DNA of 64,000 nt from Salinilacustrithrix flava (GCF_041228405.1 NZ_CP133888.1:682001-746000); one strand, 5' to 3'. Positions 40,238 to 49,730 are shown, numbered from the stretch's first letter. The notes: generated by a model from the sequence alone, not told the origin. Numbers and translations: made by a program.

Positions 40238-41308
40238 ATGCGCATCGGGATCGTTGCACCGCCATGGGTCTCCGTCCCACCGGAGGGCTACGGCGGCACG
40301 GAGTCCGTGATCGATCGGCTGGCACGCGGCCTCCTCGCCGCCGGCCACGACGTCTTCCTCTGGACCACCGGTGATTCCACGTGCCCGGTGCCGAAGGGGT
40401 GGATCCTCGAGCGAGGCGACCGGGAGCGGCTCGGCGCTGCGGTCGTGGAGCTCCACCACCTGATCCACGGGTACGAGGCCATGCTCGACTGGGGCGCCGA
40501 CGTGGTGCACGACCACACCCTCATCGGCCCCGTGTACGCCCGGCGTCACCCCGAGCTGCCGGTCGTCACCACCAACCACGGCCCGTTCAACAAGGAGCTG
40601 ATCACGCTCTACCGGGCCGTGACCGACCAGGTCGCCCTCATCGCCATCAGCCACGACCAGGCGGCGCGGGGCATCCGGGCCGGCCTGCCGATCGACGCCG
40701 TCATCCACCACGGCATCGATCTCGACCGCTACTCCGAGGGTGACGGCGCCGGCGACGACCGGGGGGAGTACCACCTCTTCCTCGGCCGCATGGCGCCGGA
40801 GAAGGGCGCCCGGCGCGCCATCCTCGCGGCGCGCGAGGCCGGTGTGCGCCTGCTCCTCGCGGCCAAGATGCAGGAGCCGCTGGAGCGGTCGTTCTTCGCC
40901 GAGCAGGTGCAGCCGCTGCTGGACGACCGCATCGAGTACGTCGGCGAGGTCGGGATCGAGCGCAAGCTCGAGCTGCTCCGGGGTGCCCGGTCGCTGGTGA
41001 ACCCGATCCGATGGCCGGAGCCGTTCGGGCTGGTGATGATCGAGGCGCTCGCCTGCGGCACGCCCGTGCTGTCGTTCCGCGAGGGAGCCGCTCCCGAGAT
41101 CGTCGAGCACGGCAGGACCGGGTACCTGTGCGACGACGTCGCGGACCTCACCCGCCGCCTGGCCGACGTCGACGGACTCGACCGCGACGCCTGCCGGCAG
41201 GACGCGGAGCGCCGCTTCAGCGTCTCGCGCATGGTCGCCGACCACCTCGCCCTGTTCGAGCGGGTCATCGAGCAGCGCGCGAGCCAGCCCGGACTGGTCC
41301 GTCCATGA
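40238..41308 (+). CDS. glycosyltransferase family 4
   Basis: This is a 356-residue GT-B retaining glycosyltransferase. It opens MRIGIVAPPWVSVPPEGYGGTE, with the glycine-rich nucleotide loop, and has YHLFLGRMAPEKGARRAI and the donor-binding motif PIRWPEPFGLVMIEALACGTPV, where the E-x7-E pair lies. AGGGAG precedes the ATG at 40238. Its stop overlaps the ATG of the glycogen-debranching gene (ATGA), so the two are coupled. A role in glycogen- or trehalose-like polymer metabolism is suggested by that partner. Confidence 0.9.
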   Translation: MRIGIVAPPWVSVPPEGYGGTESVIDRLARGLLAAGHDVFLWTTGDSTCPVPKGWILERGDRERLGAAVVELHHLIHGYEAMLDWGADVVHDHTLIGPVYARRHPELPVVTTNHGPFNKELITLYRAVTDQVALIAISHDQAARGIRAGLPIDAVIHHGIDLDRYSEGDGAGDDRGEYHLFLGRMAPEKGARRAILAAREAGVRLLLAAKMQEPLERSFFAEQVQPLLDDRIEYVGEVGIERKLELLRGARSLVNPIRWPEPFGLVMIEALACGTPVLSFREGAAPEIVEHGRTGYLCDDVADLTRRLADVDGLDRDACRQDAERRFSVSRMVADHLALFERVIEQRASQPGLVRP

Positions 41309-43467
41309 CCAGCGACCCGTCACCGTTCGCCGGGACCACCGCCGTCGCGCCGCTCGGCCACGCCGAGGGCACGGTGACGCTCGTGGCCGGGCAGGCCTTC
41401 GCCCTGTCCGGTCGGAGCGGGGACATGCGCGCCGACCTCCCGAACGGCCTGTTCGTCCTCGACACCCGGATCCTGTCCCGGTGGGAGCTGCTGCTCAACG
41501 GGCACCGCGTCGAACCGCTCGCGGTCGAGCTCGACACCCCGTTCTCGGCACGGTTCGCCGGACGGGGGGCACCGGACGCCGGCCACGCCGACGCAAGCCT
41601 CGTGCTGTTCCGGTCCCGGTACGTCGGCCTCGGCATGCAGGAGCGGCTCCGCATCACGAACCACGGGGCCGACACCGTCCCGCTGCTCGTCGAGCTCAGC
41701 TGCGACGTGGACTTCGCCGACCTGTTCGCGGTGAAGGAGAGCCGGGTCGAGCGGCGGGGCCGGCACCGCGCCGACGCAGAACCCGGGCGGCTCCGCTTCA
41801 CCCACGACGCCGACCGGGTCACCAAGGTCGTCACGATCTCGCTCTCCGAGGATGCCGAGGTCGAACCGGGGAGGGCGGCGTGGCGCGCCTCGCTCGCCCC
41901 GGGGGCGAGCTGGGAGGTCGTCATCGAGGTGACCGTCGAGCTCGACGGCGTCCCGATCGTCCCCCACTTCGCCGGGCTCGACGGTGCCCACCCGGAGCCG
42001 ACCCGTCGCCTGGAGGAGTGGCATGCCCGGCTCCCGCAGATCGAGACCGACCACGCCGGGTTCGCCCAGACCATCGAGCGCTCGGCGAACGACCTCGGCG
42101 CCCTGCGCATCTTCGACCCGGACCACCCCGAGCTCCCGATCCTCGCCGCCGGCGCCCCGTGGTTCATGACGGTCTTCGGCCGCGACTCGCTGCTCACCGC
42201 GTGGATGACCCTCATCGCCGATCCGTCCCTCGCCCACGGGGTCCTCGAGACCCTGGCCCGCTTCCAGGGCGAGGACGAGGACCCCCGCACCGAGGAGCAA
42301 CCGGGTCGGATCCTGCACGAGATGCGCTTCGGGCAGGCCGGTGGGCTCGCGCTCGGGGGCGGCGACATCTACTACGGGACCGTCGACGCCACTCCCCTGT
42401 TCGTCATGCTCCTGGGTGAGCTTCGCCGGTGGGACCCCGACGACGAGATGGCCGATCGGCTGCTGCCGCACGCGGACCGGGCGCTCGAGTGGATCGAGCA
42501 CCACGGCGACCGCGACGGTGACGGCTACGTCGAGTACGAGCGCTCCGACGAGCGGGGCCTGGCCAACCAGGGCTGGAAGGACTCCTGGGATGCCATCCGC
42601 TTCGCCGACGGCACCTTCGCCCGGACGCCGATCGCGCTGTGCGAGGCACAGGGCTACGTGTACGCCGCCTACCTGGCCCGGGCCCACTTCGCCGAGGAGA
42701 TGGGCGACGTCGCCGGCCACGACCGCTGGGCGGAGAAGGCCCGCACCCTGCGACGCCGGTTCAACGAGGACTTCTGGCTGGAGGAGCAGGGCACGTTCGC
42801 CCTCGCGCTCGACGCCGACAAGCGGCCGGTGGACGCGGTGTGCTCGAACGTCGGGCACTGCCTGTGGACGGGCATCGTCGATCCCGAGCTGGCCCCGCTG
42901 GTCGCCGATCGCCTGCTGGCCCCGGATTCCTTCTCGGGCTTCGGTGTGCGGACGATGGCGGCCTCGATGGCGGCCTACAACCCGGTCAGCTACCACAACG
43001 GCTCGGTCTGGCCCCACGACAACGCCATCGCCGCCGCCGGACTCGCCCGCTACGGGATGGTCGACCACGCCAACCGGATCATCGAGGGCCAGCTGGCGGC
43101 GGCCGGGCACCAGCGGGGCGCCCTGCCGGAGCTCTTCGCCGGCTTCAGCATCGACGAGCTCGGCGTCCCCGCCGGCTACCCCACCTCGTGCTCGCCCCAG
43201 GCGTGGGCTGCGGCCGCACCGCTGCTGTGGCTGCGAGCCATGCTGCGCCTCGACCCGCAGGCGGTGCAGGGCAGGGTGTGGCTCGAGCCCACCCTGCTCG
43301 ACTCCATGGCCCGGCTCCGGGTCGAGGGCATCCGCGTCGCCGGCTGCACCCTGACCGTCACCGTCGAGGGCGGCGAGGTCGAGGTGGCGGGTGCCGACGG
43401 GCTCGAGGTCATGCCCGGTGCCCGACCGGTCCTCCCCCTGGCCGCTCCTGCGCCTCCCTCGCGCTGA
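41305..43467 (+). CDS. glycogen debranching enzyme-like amylo-alpha-1,6-glucosidase
   Basis: This 720-residue protein has two parts. An N-terminal beta-sandwich domain (about 20-230; GDMRADLPNGLFVLDTRILSRWEL) is typical of the bacterial glycogen-debranching N-terminal family. A C-terminal (alpha/alpha)6-barrel (about 270-700) contains TVFGRDSLLTAWM, NQGWKDSWDAI and NGSVWPHDNAIAAAGL, where the acid catalysts lie in this glycoside hydrolase superfamily. It probably trims alpha-1,6 or related glucosidic bonds in a storage or compatible-solute glucan. Coupled to the GT4 gene. It ends 3 bp before the convergent GGDEF-like gene. Confidence 0.87.
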   Translation: MTSDPSPFAGTTAVAPLGHAEGTVTLVAGQAFALSGRSGDMRADLPNGLFVLDTRILSRWELLLNGHRVEPLAVELDTPFSARFAGRGAPDAGHADASLVLFRSRYVGLGMQERLRITNHGADTVPLLVELSCDVDFADLFAVKESRVERRGRHRADAEPGRLRFTHDADRVTKVVTISLSEDAEVEPGRAAWRASLAPGASWEVVIEVTVELDGVPIVPHFAGLDGAHPEPTRRLEEWHARLPQIETDHAGFAQTIERSANDLGALRIFDPDHPELPILAAGAPWFMTVFGRDSLLTAWMTLIADPSLAHGVLETLARFQGEDEDPRTEEQPGRILHEMRFGQAGGLALGGGDIYYGTVDATPLFVMLLGELRRWDPDDEMADRLLPHADRALEWIEHHGDRDGDGYVEYERSDERGLANQGWKDSWDAIRFADGTFARTPIALCEAQGYVYAAYLARAHFAEEMGDVAGHDRWAEKARTLRRRFNEDFWLEEQGTFALALDADKRPVDAVCSNVGHCLWTGIVDPELAPLVADRLLAPDSFSGFGVRTMAASMAAYNPVSYHNGSVWPHDNAIAAAGLARYGMVDHANRIIEGQLAAAGHQRGALPELFAGFSIDELGVPAGYPTSCSPQAWAAAAPLLWLRAMLRLDPQAVQGRVWLEPTLLDSMARLRVEGIRVAGCTLTVTVEGGEVEVAGADGLEVMPGARPVLPLAAPAPPSR

Positions 43468-43470
43468 GGC

Positions 43471-44205
43471 TCAGGGCGCTCCGGCGACCTCGATGCGATC
43501 GGTCGCCCAGTCCCGGGCCGCCTCGAGCGCGGCGCGGGCCTTCTCCTCGAGCTCCTCGGGCTCGAGGCCGTGCGCCGGGTAGGAGGCGACCCCGGCGCGG
43601 AAGCGGCGGGAGCGACCGCCCTCGAGCAGGTTCCGACGGACCCGCTCCGCGGTCCAGACGGCGCCGTTCTCGCCGGTGTCCTCGAGGATGCAGACGAAGG
43701 CGTGGCCGTCGAGGTGGCCGGCCACGTCGGCCTCACGCAGGGTCCGACGCAGCACGGCGGCCACGTCGTCGGCCGGCACGAGCGCGGTGGTGGACCCGTC
43801 GGGGGCCATGTCGTAGGCCTCGAAGCACACCACCGACAATGGGCGCAGCGCCCGACGGGCGACGGCCACCCGGCCCCGCAGGGTGGTGAGCAGGAACTCC
43901 GGCCCGAGCATGCCGCTGCCGCCGGCGGGAGGGCCGGACTCGAAGATCGCCCGGATCGGATCGACGTCGTCGTCGACCTCAGGGGCAGCCGGTGCGACGG
44001 TGCCGGTCGGCACCGGCTCCGACGGCTGGGGGGCCGGCTCGTGCTCCTGCGGGTCCTCGATCAGGACGAGCACGGCCACGAGGGCGCTGGCGACGCCGGC
44101 GACCACGGCCGGGACGGCTGCCGCGGTGACCACGGCCAGCACGCCCGCCACGCCGGCGACCACGGCCGCCGCCACGACGGCCCAGCGTCCCCCCGCCCGG
44201 CTCAC
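43471..44205 (-). CDS. membrane protein with degenerate GGDEF-like domain
   Basis: This 244-residue protein starts with two hydrophobic helices (about 7-50), then an acidic/proline linker. A domain of about 150 residues follows with the diguanylate-cyclase outline: LSVVCFEAYDMAPDG (start of the fold), DDVAAVLRRTLREADVAGHLDGHAFVCILEDT at the active-site hairpin, and RFRAGVASYPAHG near the end. The GGDEF motif is replaced by LDGHAF, so cyclase activity is unlikely. It might bind nucleotides or dimerise with other regulators. The GTG at 44205 has GGCGGGG upstream. It starts 16 bp after the mutase stop on the same strand. Confidence 0.7.
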   Translation of the reverse strand: MSRAGGRWAVVAAAVVAGVAGVLAVVTAAAVPAVVAGVASALVAVLVLIEDPQEHEPAPQPSEPVPTGTVAPAAPEVDDDVDPIRAIFESGPPAGGSGMLGPEFLLTTLRGRVAVARRALRPLSVVCFEAYDMAPDGSTTALVPADDVAAVLRRTLREADVAGHLDGHAFVCILEDTGENGAVWTAERVRRNLLEGGRSRRFRAGVASYPAHGLEPEELEEKARAALEAARDWATDRIEVAGAP

Positions 44206-44221
44206 CCCCGCCGTCCCATCG

Positions 44222-46171
44222 TCACTCGCTGACCAGGTCGAGGATCTCGCCCATGATCTTGGTGAGGTCGAAGTCCTTCGGCGTGTACACGGCGGCGACG
44301 CCAGCCTCGGTGAGCACGCTCCGGTCGTCCTCGGGGATGATGCCGCCGGCGATGACGGGTGCGTCGCTGCCCGCCTCACGGATGAGGCGAACCGTCTCGG
44401 GCACCAGCTCGAGGTGGCTGCCGGACAGGATCGAGAGCCCGATGGCGTCGACGTCCTCGTCGGCAGCGACCTGGGCGATCTGGGCCGGCGTCAGGCGGAT
44501 GCCCTGGTAGATGACCTCGAAGCCGGCGTCGCGGGCGGCCACGGCGATCTGCTCGGCGCCGTTGGAGTGGCCGTCGAGGCCGGGCTTGGCCACGAGCAGG
44601 CGGGGCGGGCCCGACGGGCGGGCCTTGATCTTCTCGGCCACGTCGCGCAGGCCCTGGCTCGTGCCGTGGCCGGCCGCGGCGGCGACGCCGGTGGGGGCCC
44701 GGTACTCGCCGAACACCTCGCGCAGCAGGCCCGACCACTCGCCGGTGGTTCCGCCTGCGTGGGCCAGGTCGATGGTGGCCGGCATGATGTTGTCGCCCGA
44801 CTCGGCCACCCGTCGCAGCTCGTCGAGGCTGCGCTTCACGGCGTCGTTGTCCCGCTCGGATCGCCACTGCTGCACGTCGGCGATGAGCATGTCCTGCACG
44901 CCGGGATCGACCTTCATGATCGAGTCCTCGCCGCCGAGGGGCGACGGCGCGGTCTCGGTGTACGCGTTGACGCCGACCACGACCTGGTCACCGGACTCGA
45001 TGCGCCGGATCCGCTCGGCGTGGCTGCGGACGAGGCGACCCTTCATCTCATCGATGGCCTCGAAGGCGCCGCCGAGGTCGAGGATGTCGGTCATCTCGGC
45101 CCACGAGGCCTCGACCAGCTCGGCGGTGAGGCCCTCCATCACGTGGGACCCGTCGAAGATGTCCTCGTACTCGAGCAGATCCGTCTCGTGGGCCAGCACC
45201 TGCTGCACCCGCAGCGACCACTGCTGGTCCCACGGGCGGGGCAGGCCGAGCGCCTCGTTCCAGGCCGGCAGCTGGATCGACCGGGCCCGGGCGCTCTTGG
45301 ACAGCGTGACGCCGAGGGCCTCGAGCACGATGCGCTGCACGTTGTTCTCGGCCTGCTGCTCGGTGAGGCCGAGGCTGTTCACCTGCACGCCGTAGCGGAA
45401 CCGCAGCGCCTTGTCGTCGGTGACGCCGTAGCGCTCGCGACCGATGCGCTCCCACAGCTGGGTGAAGGCCCGCATCTTCGCCGTCTCCTCGACGAAGCGG
45501 ATGCCGGCGTTGACGAAGAACGAGATGGAGCCGAACACCTGGGCGAAGCGGTCGTCGTCGACCTGGCCGGACTCCTTGACCGCGTCGAGCACGCCGATGG
45601 CGTTGGCGAGGCTGTAGGCGATCTCCTGCACCGGCGTCGCTCCGGCCTCCTGCAAGTGGTAGCTGCACACGTTCATCGGGTTCCACTTCGGGATCCACTC
45701 GGCGCAGAAGGCGATCATGTCGACGATGAGCCGGCGGCTCGGGACCGGCGGGAAGATGTAGGTCCCCCGCGACAGGTACTCCTTGACGATGTCGTTCTGC
45801 GTGGTGCCGCGCAGCGCCTTGGACTCGATGCCCTTCTTCTCGGCGTTCGCCACGTACAGGCCGAGCATCCACGCCGCCGGGGCGTTGATGGTCATCGACG
45901 TGTTCATCTGGTCCTGGGGGATGCCGTCGAGAAGCGTGTCCATGTGGCCGAGGTGAGCCACCGGGACGCCCACCTTGCCGACCTCGCCACGCGCGAGCAC
46001 GTGGTCGGGGTCGTAGCCGGTCTGGGTGGGCAGGTCGAAGGCGATCGACAGGCCGGTCTGCCCCCTGGCCAGGTTCGTGCGGTACAGCTCGTTGCTCGCC
46101 TTGGCGGTGGAGTGACCCGAATAGGTCCGCATCATCCAGGGGCGGTCACGCTCATGTCGCACGTCGGCCAT
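44222..46171 (-). CDS. B12-dependent acyl-CoA mutase, MeaA/ethylmalonyl-CoA mutase type
   Basis: This is a 649-residue single-chain mutase. The N-terminal TIM-barrel part opens RPWMMRTYSGHSTAKASNELYR and contains AFDLPTQTGYDPDH and PKWNPMNVCSYHLQEAGATPVQEI. The C-terminal cobalamin domain has the DxHxxG motif in KPGLDGHSNGAEQIA (His is the axial ligand) and GLSILSGSHLELV. A fused B12 domain at this length, with these sequences, matches Streptomyces MeaA and ethylmalonyl-CoA mutases better than two-subunit methylmalonyl-CoA mutase. The ATG at 46171 begins MADVRHERD; an upstream in-frame GTG at 46201 is possible. The chaperone MeaB is not in the window. Confidence 0.92.
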   Translation of the reverse strand: MADVRHERDRPWMMRTYSGHSTAKASNELYRTNLARGQTGLSIAFDLPTQTGYDPDHVLARGEVGKVGVPVAHLGHMDTLLDGIPQDQMNTSMTINAPAAWMLGLYVANAEKKGIESKALRGTTQNDIVKEYLSRGTYIFPPVPSRRLIVDMIAFCAEWIPKWNPMNVCSYHLQEAGATPVQEIAYSLANAIGVLDAVKESGQVDDDRFAQVFGSISFFVNAGIRFVEETAKMRAFTQLWERIGRERYGVTDDKALRFRYGVQVNSLGLTEQQAENNVQRIVLEALGVTLSKSARARSIQLPAWNEALGLPRPWDQQWSLRVQQVLAHETDLLEYEDIFDGSHVMEGLTAELVEASWAEMTDILDLGGAFEAIDEMKGRLVRSHAERIRRIESGDQVVVGVNAYTETAPSPLGGEDSIMKVDPGVQDMLIADVQQWRSERDNDAVKRSLDELRRVAESGDNIMPATIDLAHAGGTTGEWSGLLREVFGEYRAPTGVAAAAGHGTSQGLRDVAEKIKARPSGPPRLLVAKPGLDGHSNGAEQIAVAARDAGFEVIYQGIRLTPAQIAQVAADEDVDAIGLSILSGSHLELVPETVRLIREAGSDAPVIAGGIIPEDDRSVLTEAGVAAVYTPKDFDLTKIMGEILDLVSE

Positions 46172-46243
46172 GGCGCCATTCTCGGGCACCGGCGCACGCA
46201 CCCGCCACCTGGGACGGCCCGTGCTCTGGAACAGCGGTGCCGG

Positions 46244-47098
46244 TCAGGGCGCGGCGGTCAGCAGCTCGGCGTAGCGGTCGAGCAGGGGCAGCACCGTGTC
46301 GGCGTCGCCGGGAGGCAGGCCGAAGACCGCCCGGGAGACACCGGCCGACGCCAGCTCCTCGAGCGCCTCGGGACGAGCAGGGGTGGCGAACTGGCCCAGC
46401 TCCACCGTGGCCGGGTCGCGGTCGACCGCCTCGCACGCCGCCCGCAGACCGTCGAGCTGGTCGACGAGGGCGTGACGGCCGGCGATCGGCATCCACCCGT
46501 CGCAGAACTCGGCGATGTGGGCGAAGGTCTTCGGTCCGGCGGCCCCGCCGAGGATCACCGGCGGGTGCGGTCGTTGGACCGGCTTCGGCCAGGACCACGA
46601 CGGCTCGAGGTGGACGTGTTCACCATCGAAGCTCGCCTCGTCCTGGGTCCAGAGCTGCTTGCAGGTGAGCACCCGCTCCCGCAGCACCTCGCGCCGGTCG
46701 GCGTAGCGCACGCCGTGGTGGGCGAGCTCCTCCTTGTTCCAGCCGTAGCCGATGCCGAAGAGGAACCGTCCGGCGGAGATCCGGTCGACGGTCGCCACCT
46801 CCTTCGCGAGCCAGATCGGGTCGCGCTGGGCGACCAGGCAGATCCCCGTCCCGAGCTTCAGCGTGGACGTGACGGCGGCGCAGGCACCGATGCTGATCAG
46901 GCTGTCGTGCGTCCGCCAGTACTCCTCGGGGAGCGGCGGCGCACCTTCCCGGCCGCCCCAGGGGGTCGCCCGTGAGGTCGGGATGTGGGAGTGCTCGGGG
47001 AACCAGAGCGACTCGAAGCCCCGAGCCTCGACCTCCCTGGACAGCGTGACCGGATCGATGGCCTTGTCGGTCGGGAACATCATGACGCCGAGGTGCAT
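46244..47098 (-). CDS. LLM-class F420-dependent oxidoreductase
   Basis: This 284-residue luciferase-like monooxygenase-fold enzyme has LWFPEHSHIPTSRATPWGG, LKLGTGICLVAQRDPIWLAKEVATVD and FGIGYGWNKEEL, all typical of the actinobacterial F420-dependent TIGR03619-like group. The substrate is unknown. The ATG at 47098 follows a TACGGT box (47105-47110) by 6 nt, so the mRNA is probably leaderless. It is downstream of csoR on the same strand, but with its own promoter. Confidence 0.88.
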   Translation of the reverse strand: MHLGVMMFPTDKAIDPVTLSREVEARGFESLWFPEHSHIPTSRATPWGGREGAPPLPEEYWRTHDSLISIGACAAVTSTLKLGTGICLVAQRDPIWLAKEVATVDRISAGRFLFGIGYGWNKEELAHHGVRYADRREVLRERVLTCKQLWTQDEASFDGEHVHLEPSWSWPKPVQRPHPPVILGGAAGPKTFAHIAEFCDGWMPIAGRHALVDQLDGLRAACEAVDRDPATVELGQFATPARPEALEELASAGVSRAVFGLPPGDADTVLPLLDRYAELLTAAP

Positions 47099-47125
47099 GT
47101 CGGCACCGTAGGGGCCGGCGCGAGC

Positions 47126-47428
47126 TCAGGTCCGCAGCATCCTCGACACGGCAGACATGACCTCTTCGACCTTGGCGTCGAACTCGTCCACGGCACCCTC
47201 CTCGCTGCCGGAGGTGGCCTCGGCCGCATCCTTCACGCAGTGGCGGATGTGCTCGTCGAGCAACCCCATGCCCACGCCCTGGAGCGCCTTGGTGACCGAC
47301 GCGATCTGCGTGAGCACGTCGATGCAGTAGGTGTCCTCGTCGACCATCCGCTGCAACCCGCGCACCTGGCCCTCGATGCGCCGGAGGCGAGCCTGGTACT
47401 GGTCCTTGTTCATCGTGTAGCCGGGCAT
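47126..47428 (-). CDS. csoR: copper-sensing repressor CsoR
   Basis: This 100-residue helical repressor releases DNA when Cu(I) binds. The ligands C35 (YCIDVL), H60 and C64 (LLDEHIRHCV) match the C-H-C set of mycobacterial CsoR. The ATG at 47428 follows a TATGAT -10 box (47435-47440) by 6 nt, a near-consensus leaderless promoter. It is divergent from copA, with an operator-like sequence between the two starts, the standard autoregulated arrangement. It represses copA-copZ and probably itself. Confidence 0.95.
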   Translation of the reverse strand: MPGYTMNKDQYQARLRRIEGQVRGLQRMVDEDTYCIDVLTQIASVTKALQGVGMGLLDEHIRHCVKDAAEATSGSEEGAVDEFDAKVEEVMSAVSRMLRT

Positions 47429-47434
47429 CTGGCC

Positions 47435-47480
47435 ATCATACCAGATAGGGGTTGGGGGTATGAGACATCGGTGGTACGGT
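47435..47480. promoter_or_regulatory. divergent csoR/copA promoters with CsoR operator
   Basis: The csoR -10 box (TATGAT on the minus strand, 47435-47440) and the copA -10 box (TACGGT, 47475-47480) flank a region with ATACCAGATAGGGG followed by TTGGGGGTAT (47438-47461). The flanking ATACC and GGTAT and the central G-runs agree with the pseudo-palindromic TACC...GGGTA operators known for CsoR. Binding there would cover the csoR -10 and the copA -35 region. Confidence 0.7.
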
Positions 47481-47486
47481 GACCGC

Positions 47487-49730
47487 ATGCGCACCAGGGT
47501 CGATCTCCCCGTCGAAGGCATGACCTGTGCGGCGTGCTCCGCTCGCATCTCCCGAGGCCTCAACAAGCTCGACGGCGTCGAGAACGCCAACGTCAGCCTG
47601 GCGTCGGCCCGGGCCACCGTGATCTTCGACGACGAGCGGCTGGCCAGCGACGACTTCGAGGCCGTCATCACCAAGCTCGGCTACTCGGTCCCCGAGGAGG
47701 CCGACCACGAGGCGGCCGAGGCCGAGTGGATCCGCACGATCACCCGACGCCTGGTGATCGCCGCCGTGCTCAGCGTGCCTGTCGTGGCGCTGTCGATGAT
47801 CCCGGCCCTCCAGTTCGACGGCTGGGCGTGGGTCGTGTTCGCCCTCACCACCCCGGTCGTGTTCGTCAGCGGCATCGGGTTCCACCGGGCCGCGCTGCTC
47901 AACGCCCGCCATGGCGCCGCCACCATGGACACCCTCGTGTCCATCGGCACCCTCGCCGCCTACCTCTGGTCCACCGTCGCCCTGTTCTTCCTCGGTGCCG
48001 GCGACAGCACGATGGACATGAGCATGGCGGGCATGGGCGATCCGGCCACCGGCGACGCCCACGTCTACTTCGAGACCGCCGCCGTGATCATCACCTTGAT
48101 CCTGCTCGGCAAGTGGTTCGAGGCCCGGGCCAAGCGCCGCAGCGGCGAGGCCATCCGCGCCCTGGCCGACCTCGGCGCCCGCACCGCCACGCTCGAGGAC
48201 GGCAGCGAGATCGCCGTCGACGACCTCGCCGTCGGCATGCGCTTCATCGTGAAGCCGGGCGAGAAGGTGCCCACCGACGGCCGCATCGTCGACGGCGCGT
48301 CCGCCCTCGACGAGTCCATGCTCACCGGCGAGCCCGTGCCCGTCGACAAGTCGGTCGGCGACGAGGTCATCGGCGCCACGGTGAGCACCGACGGCCGCTT
48401 GGTCGTCGAGGCGACCCGGGTCGGCGCCGACACCGCGCTCGCCCAGATCGTGCGCATGGTGGAGGAGGCCCAGGGCAGCCAGGCCCCGGTGCAGCGCCTC
48501 GCCGACCGCATCTCCGCGGTGTTCGTGCCGATCGTGCTCCTGATCGCGTCCGCCACGCTCGCCGGCTGGTTCCTCACCGGACACGGCGCGGACGATGCCT
48601 TCACCGCCGCCGTCGCCGTCCTCATCATCGCCTGCCCCTGCGCCCTCGGCCTGGCCACCCCCACCGCGATCATGGTCGGCACCGGACGGGGTGCCCAGAT
48701 GGGCGTGCTCATCAAGGGCGGCGAGATCCTCGAGCGCACCCGCTCCGTGGACACCGTCGTCTTCGACAAGACCGGCACGCTCACCGAGGCACGCATGCAG
48801 CTGGTCTCGGCCGAGTCGCTCGACCCCGACGTCGACGATGCCGTGCTGCTGCGCCGGGCCGCGTCGCTCGAGGCCATGAGCGAGCACCCGATCGCGACGG
48901 CCATCGCCGCCGCCACCACCGACCACCGACCCGTGGAGGGCTTCCGCAACCTCGCGGGCAAGGGCGTGCACGGCACGGTCGACGGCGTCGACGTCCTGGT
49001 CGGACGTCGCCTGCTGTTCGACGAGGTCCCGCCCGAGGTCGAGGCCGCCGCTGCGGCCCAGGAGGCCGAGGGCCGCACCGCGGTGCTCGCCGGCTGGGAC
49101 GGGCGGGCCCGAGGCGTGCTCGCGGTGTCCGACACCGTGAAGCCGAGCGCGGTCGAGGCCGTCTCGGCGCTGCGCGAGATGGGGCTCGAGACGGTGCTGC
49201 TCACCGGCGACAACCGCCGCACGGCTGAGGCCGTCGCCGCCCAGGTCGGCATCACCACCGTGCTGGCCGAGGTCCTGCCCGACGACAAGCTGGCCGAGGT
49301 CCGCCGCCTGCAGGACGCCGGCCGGGTCGTGGCCATGGTCGGCGACGGCGTGAACGACGCACCGGCGCTCGCCGCCTCCGATCTCGGCATCGCCATCGGC
49401 ACCGGCACCGACGTGGCCATCGAGGCCTCCGACCTCACGCTCGTCAGCGGCGATCCCCGCGGCGTGGCCGACGCGATCGCGCTCAGCCGCCGCACGCTGT
49501 CCACCATCAAGGGCAACCTGTTCTGGGCCTTCGCCTACAACACCGCCGCCATCCCGCTGGCCGCCTTCGGCCTGCTCGTCCCGATGATCGCCGCCGGCGC
49601 CATGGGCTTCTCCAGCGTCTTCGTCGTCACCAACTCCCTGCGGCTCCGCCGGTTCCGCAGCACCCGATCCGCCCCATCCCCCGAGCGAGAGGAGTCGACC
49701 CATGTCGACCGAGACCTACAACGTGCCTGA
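47487..49730 (+). CDS. copA: copper-exporting P1B-type ATPase
   Basis: This 747-residue Cu(I) efflux pump has an N-terminal heavy-metal domain with GMTCAACS. Eight membrane helices follow, including the CPC motif (C383-P384-C385) in IIACPCALGLATPTAIMVGTG. The phosphorylated aspartate is D427 in DKTGTLTEA, and SEHPIATAIA carries the conserved HP. The sixth-helix NTAAIPLAAFGLL region completes the metal path. ATG 47487 lies 6 nt after the TACGGT box. Between helices a Met-rich loop (STMDMSMAGMGDP) may bind copper outside the cell. copZ overlaps its 3' end by 29 nt. Confidence 0.96.
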   Translation: MRTRVDLPVEGMTCAACSARISRGLNKLDGVENANVSLASARATVIFDDERLASDDFEAVITKLGYSVPEEADHEAAEAEWIRTITRRLVIAAVLSVPVVALSMIPALQFDGWAWVVFALTTPVVFVSGIGFHRAALLNARHGAATMDTLVSIGTLAAYLWSTVALFFLGAGDSTMDMSMAGMGDPATGDAHVYFETAAVIITLILLGKWFEARAKRRSGEAIRALADLGARTATLEDGSEIAVDDLAVGMRFIVKPGEKVPTDGRIVDGASALDESMLTGEPVPVDKSVGDEVIGATVSTDGRLVVEATRVGADTALAQIVRMVEEAQGSQAPVQRLADRISAVFVPIVLLIASATLAGWFLTGHGADDAFTAAVAVLIIACPCALGLATPTAIMVGTGRGAQMGVLIKGGEILERTRSVDTVVFDKTGTLTEARMQLVSAESLDPDVDDAVLLRRAASLEAMSEHPIATAIAAATTDHRPVEGFRNLAGKGVHGTVDGVDVLVGRRLLFDEVPPEVEAAAAAQEAEGRTAVLAGWDGRARGVLAVSDTVKPSAVEAVSALREMGLETVLLTGDNRRTAEAVAAQVGITTVLAEVLPDDKLAEVRRLQDAGRVVAMVGDGVNDAPALAASDLGIAIGTGTDVAIEASDLTLVSGDPRGVADAIALSRRTLSTIKGNLFWAFAYNTAAIPLAAFGLLVPMIAAGAMGFSSVFVVTNSLRLRRFRSTRSAPSPEREESTHVDRDLQRA

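Noticed and set aside
43883..46975. A 1030-codon plus-strand frame opposite the B12 mutase
   Set aside because: Antisense shadow; the mutase on the minus strand has all its motifs.
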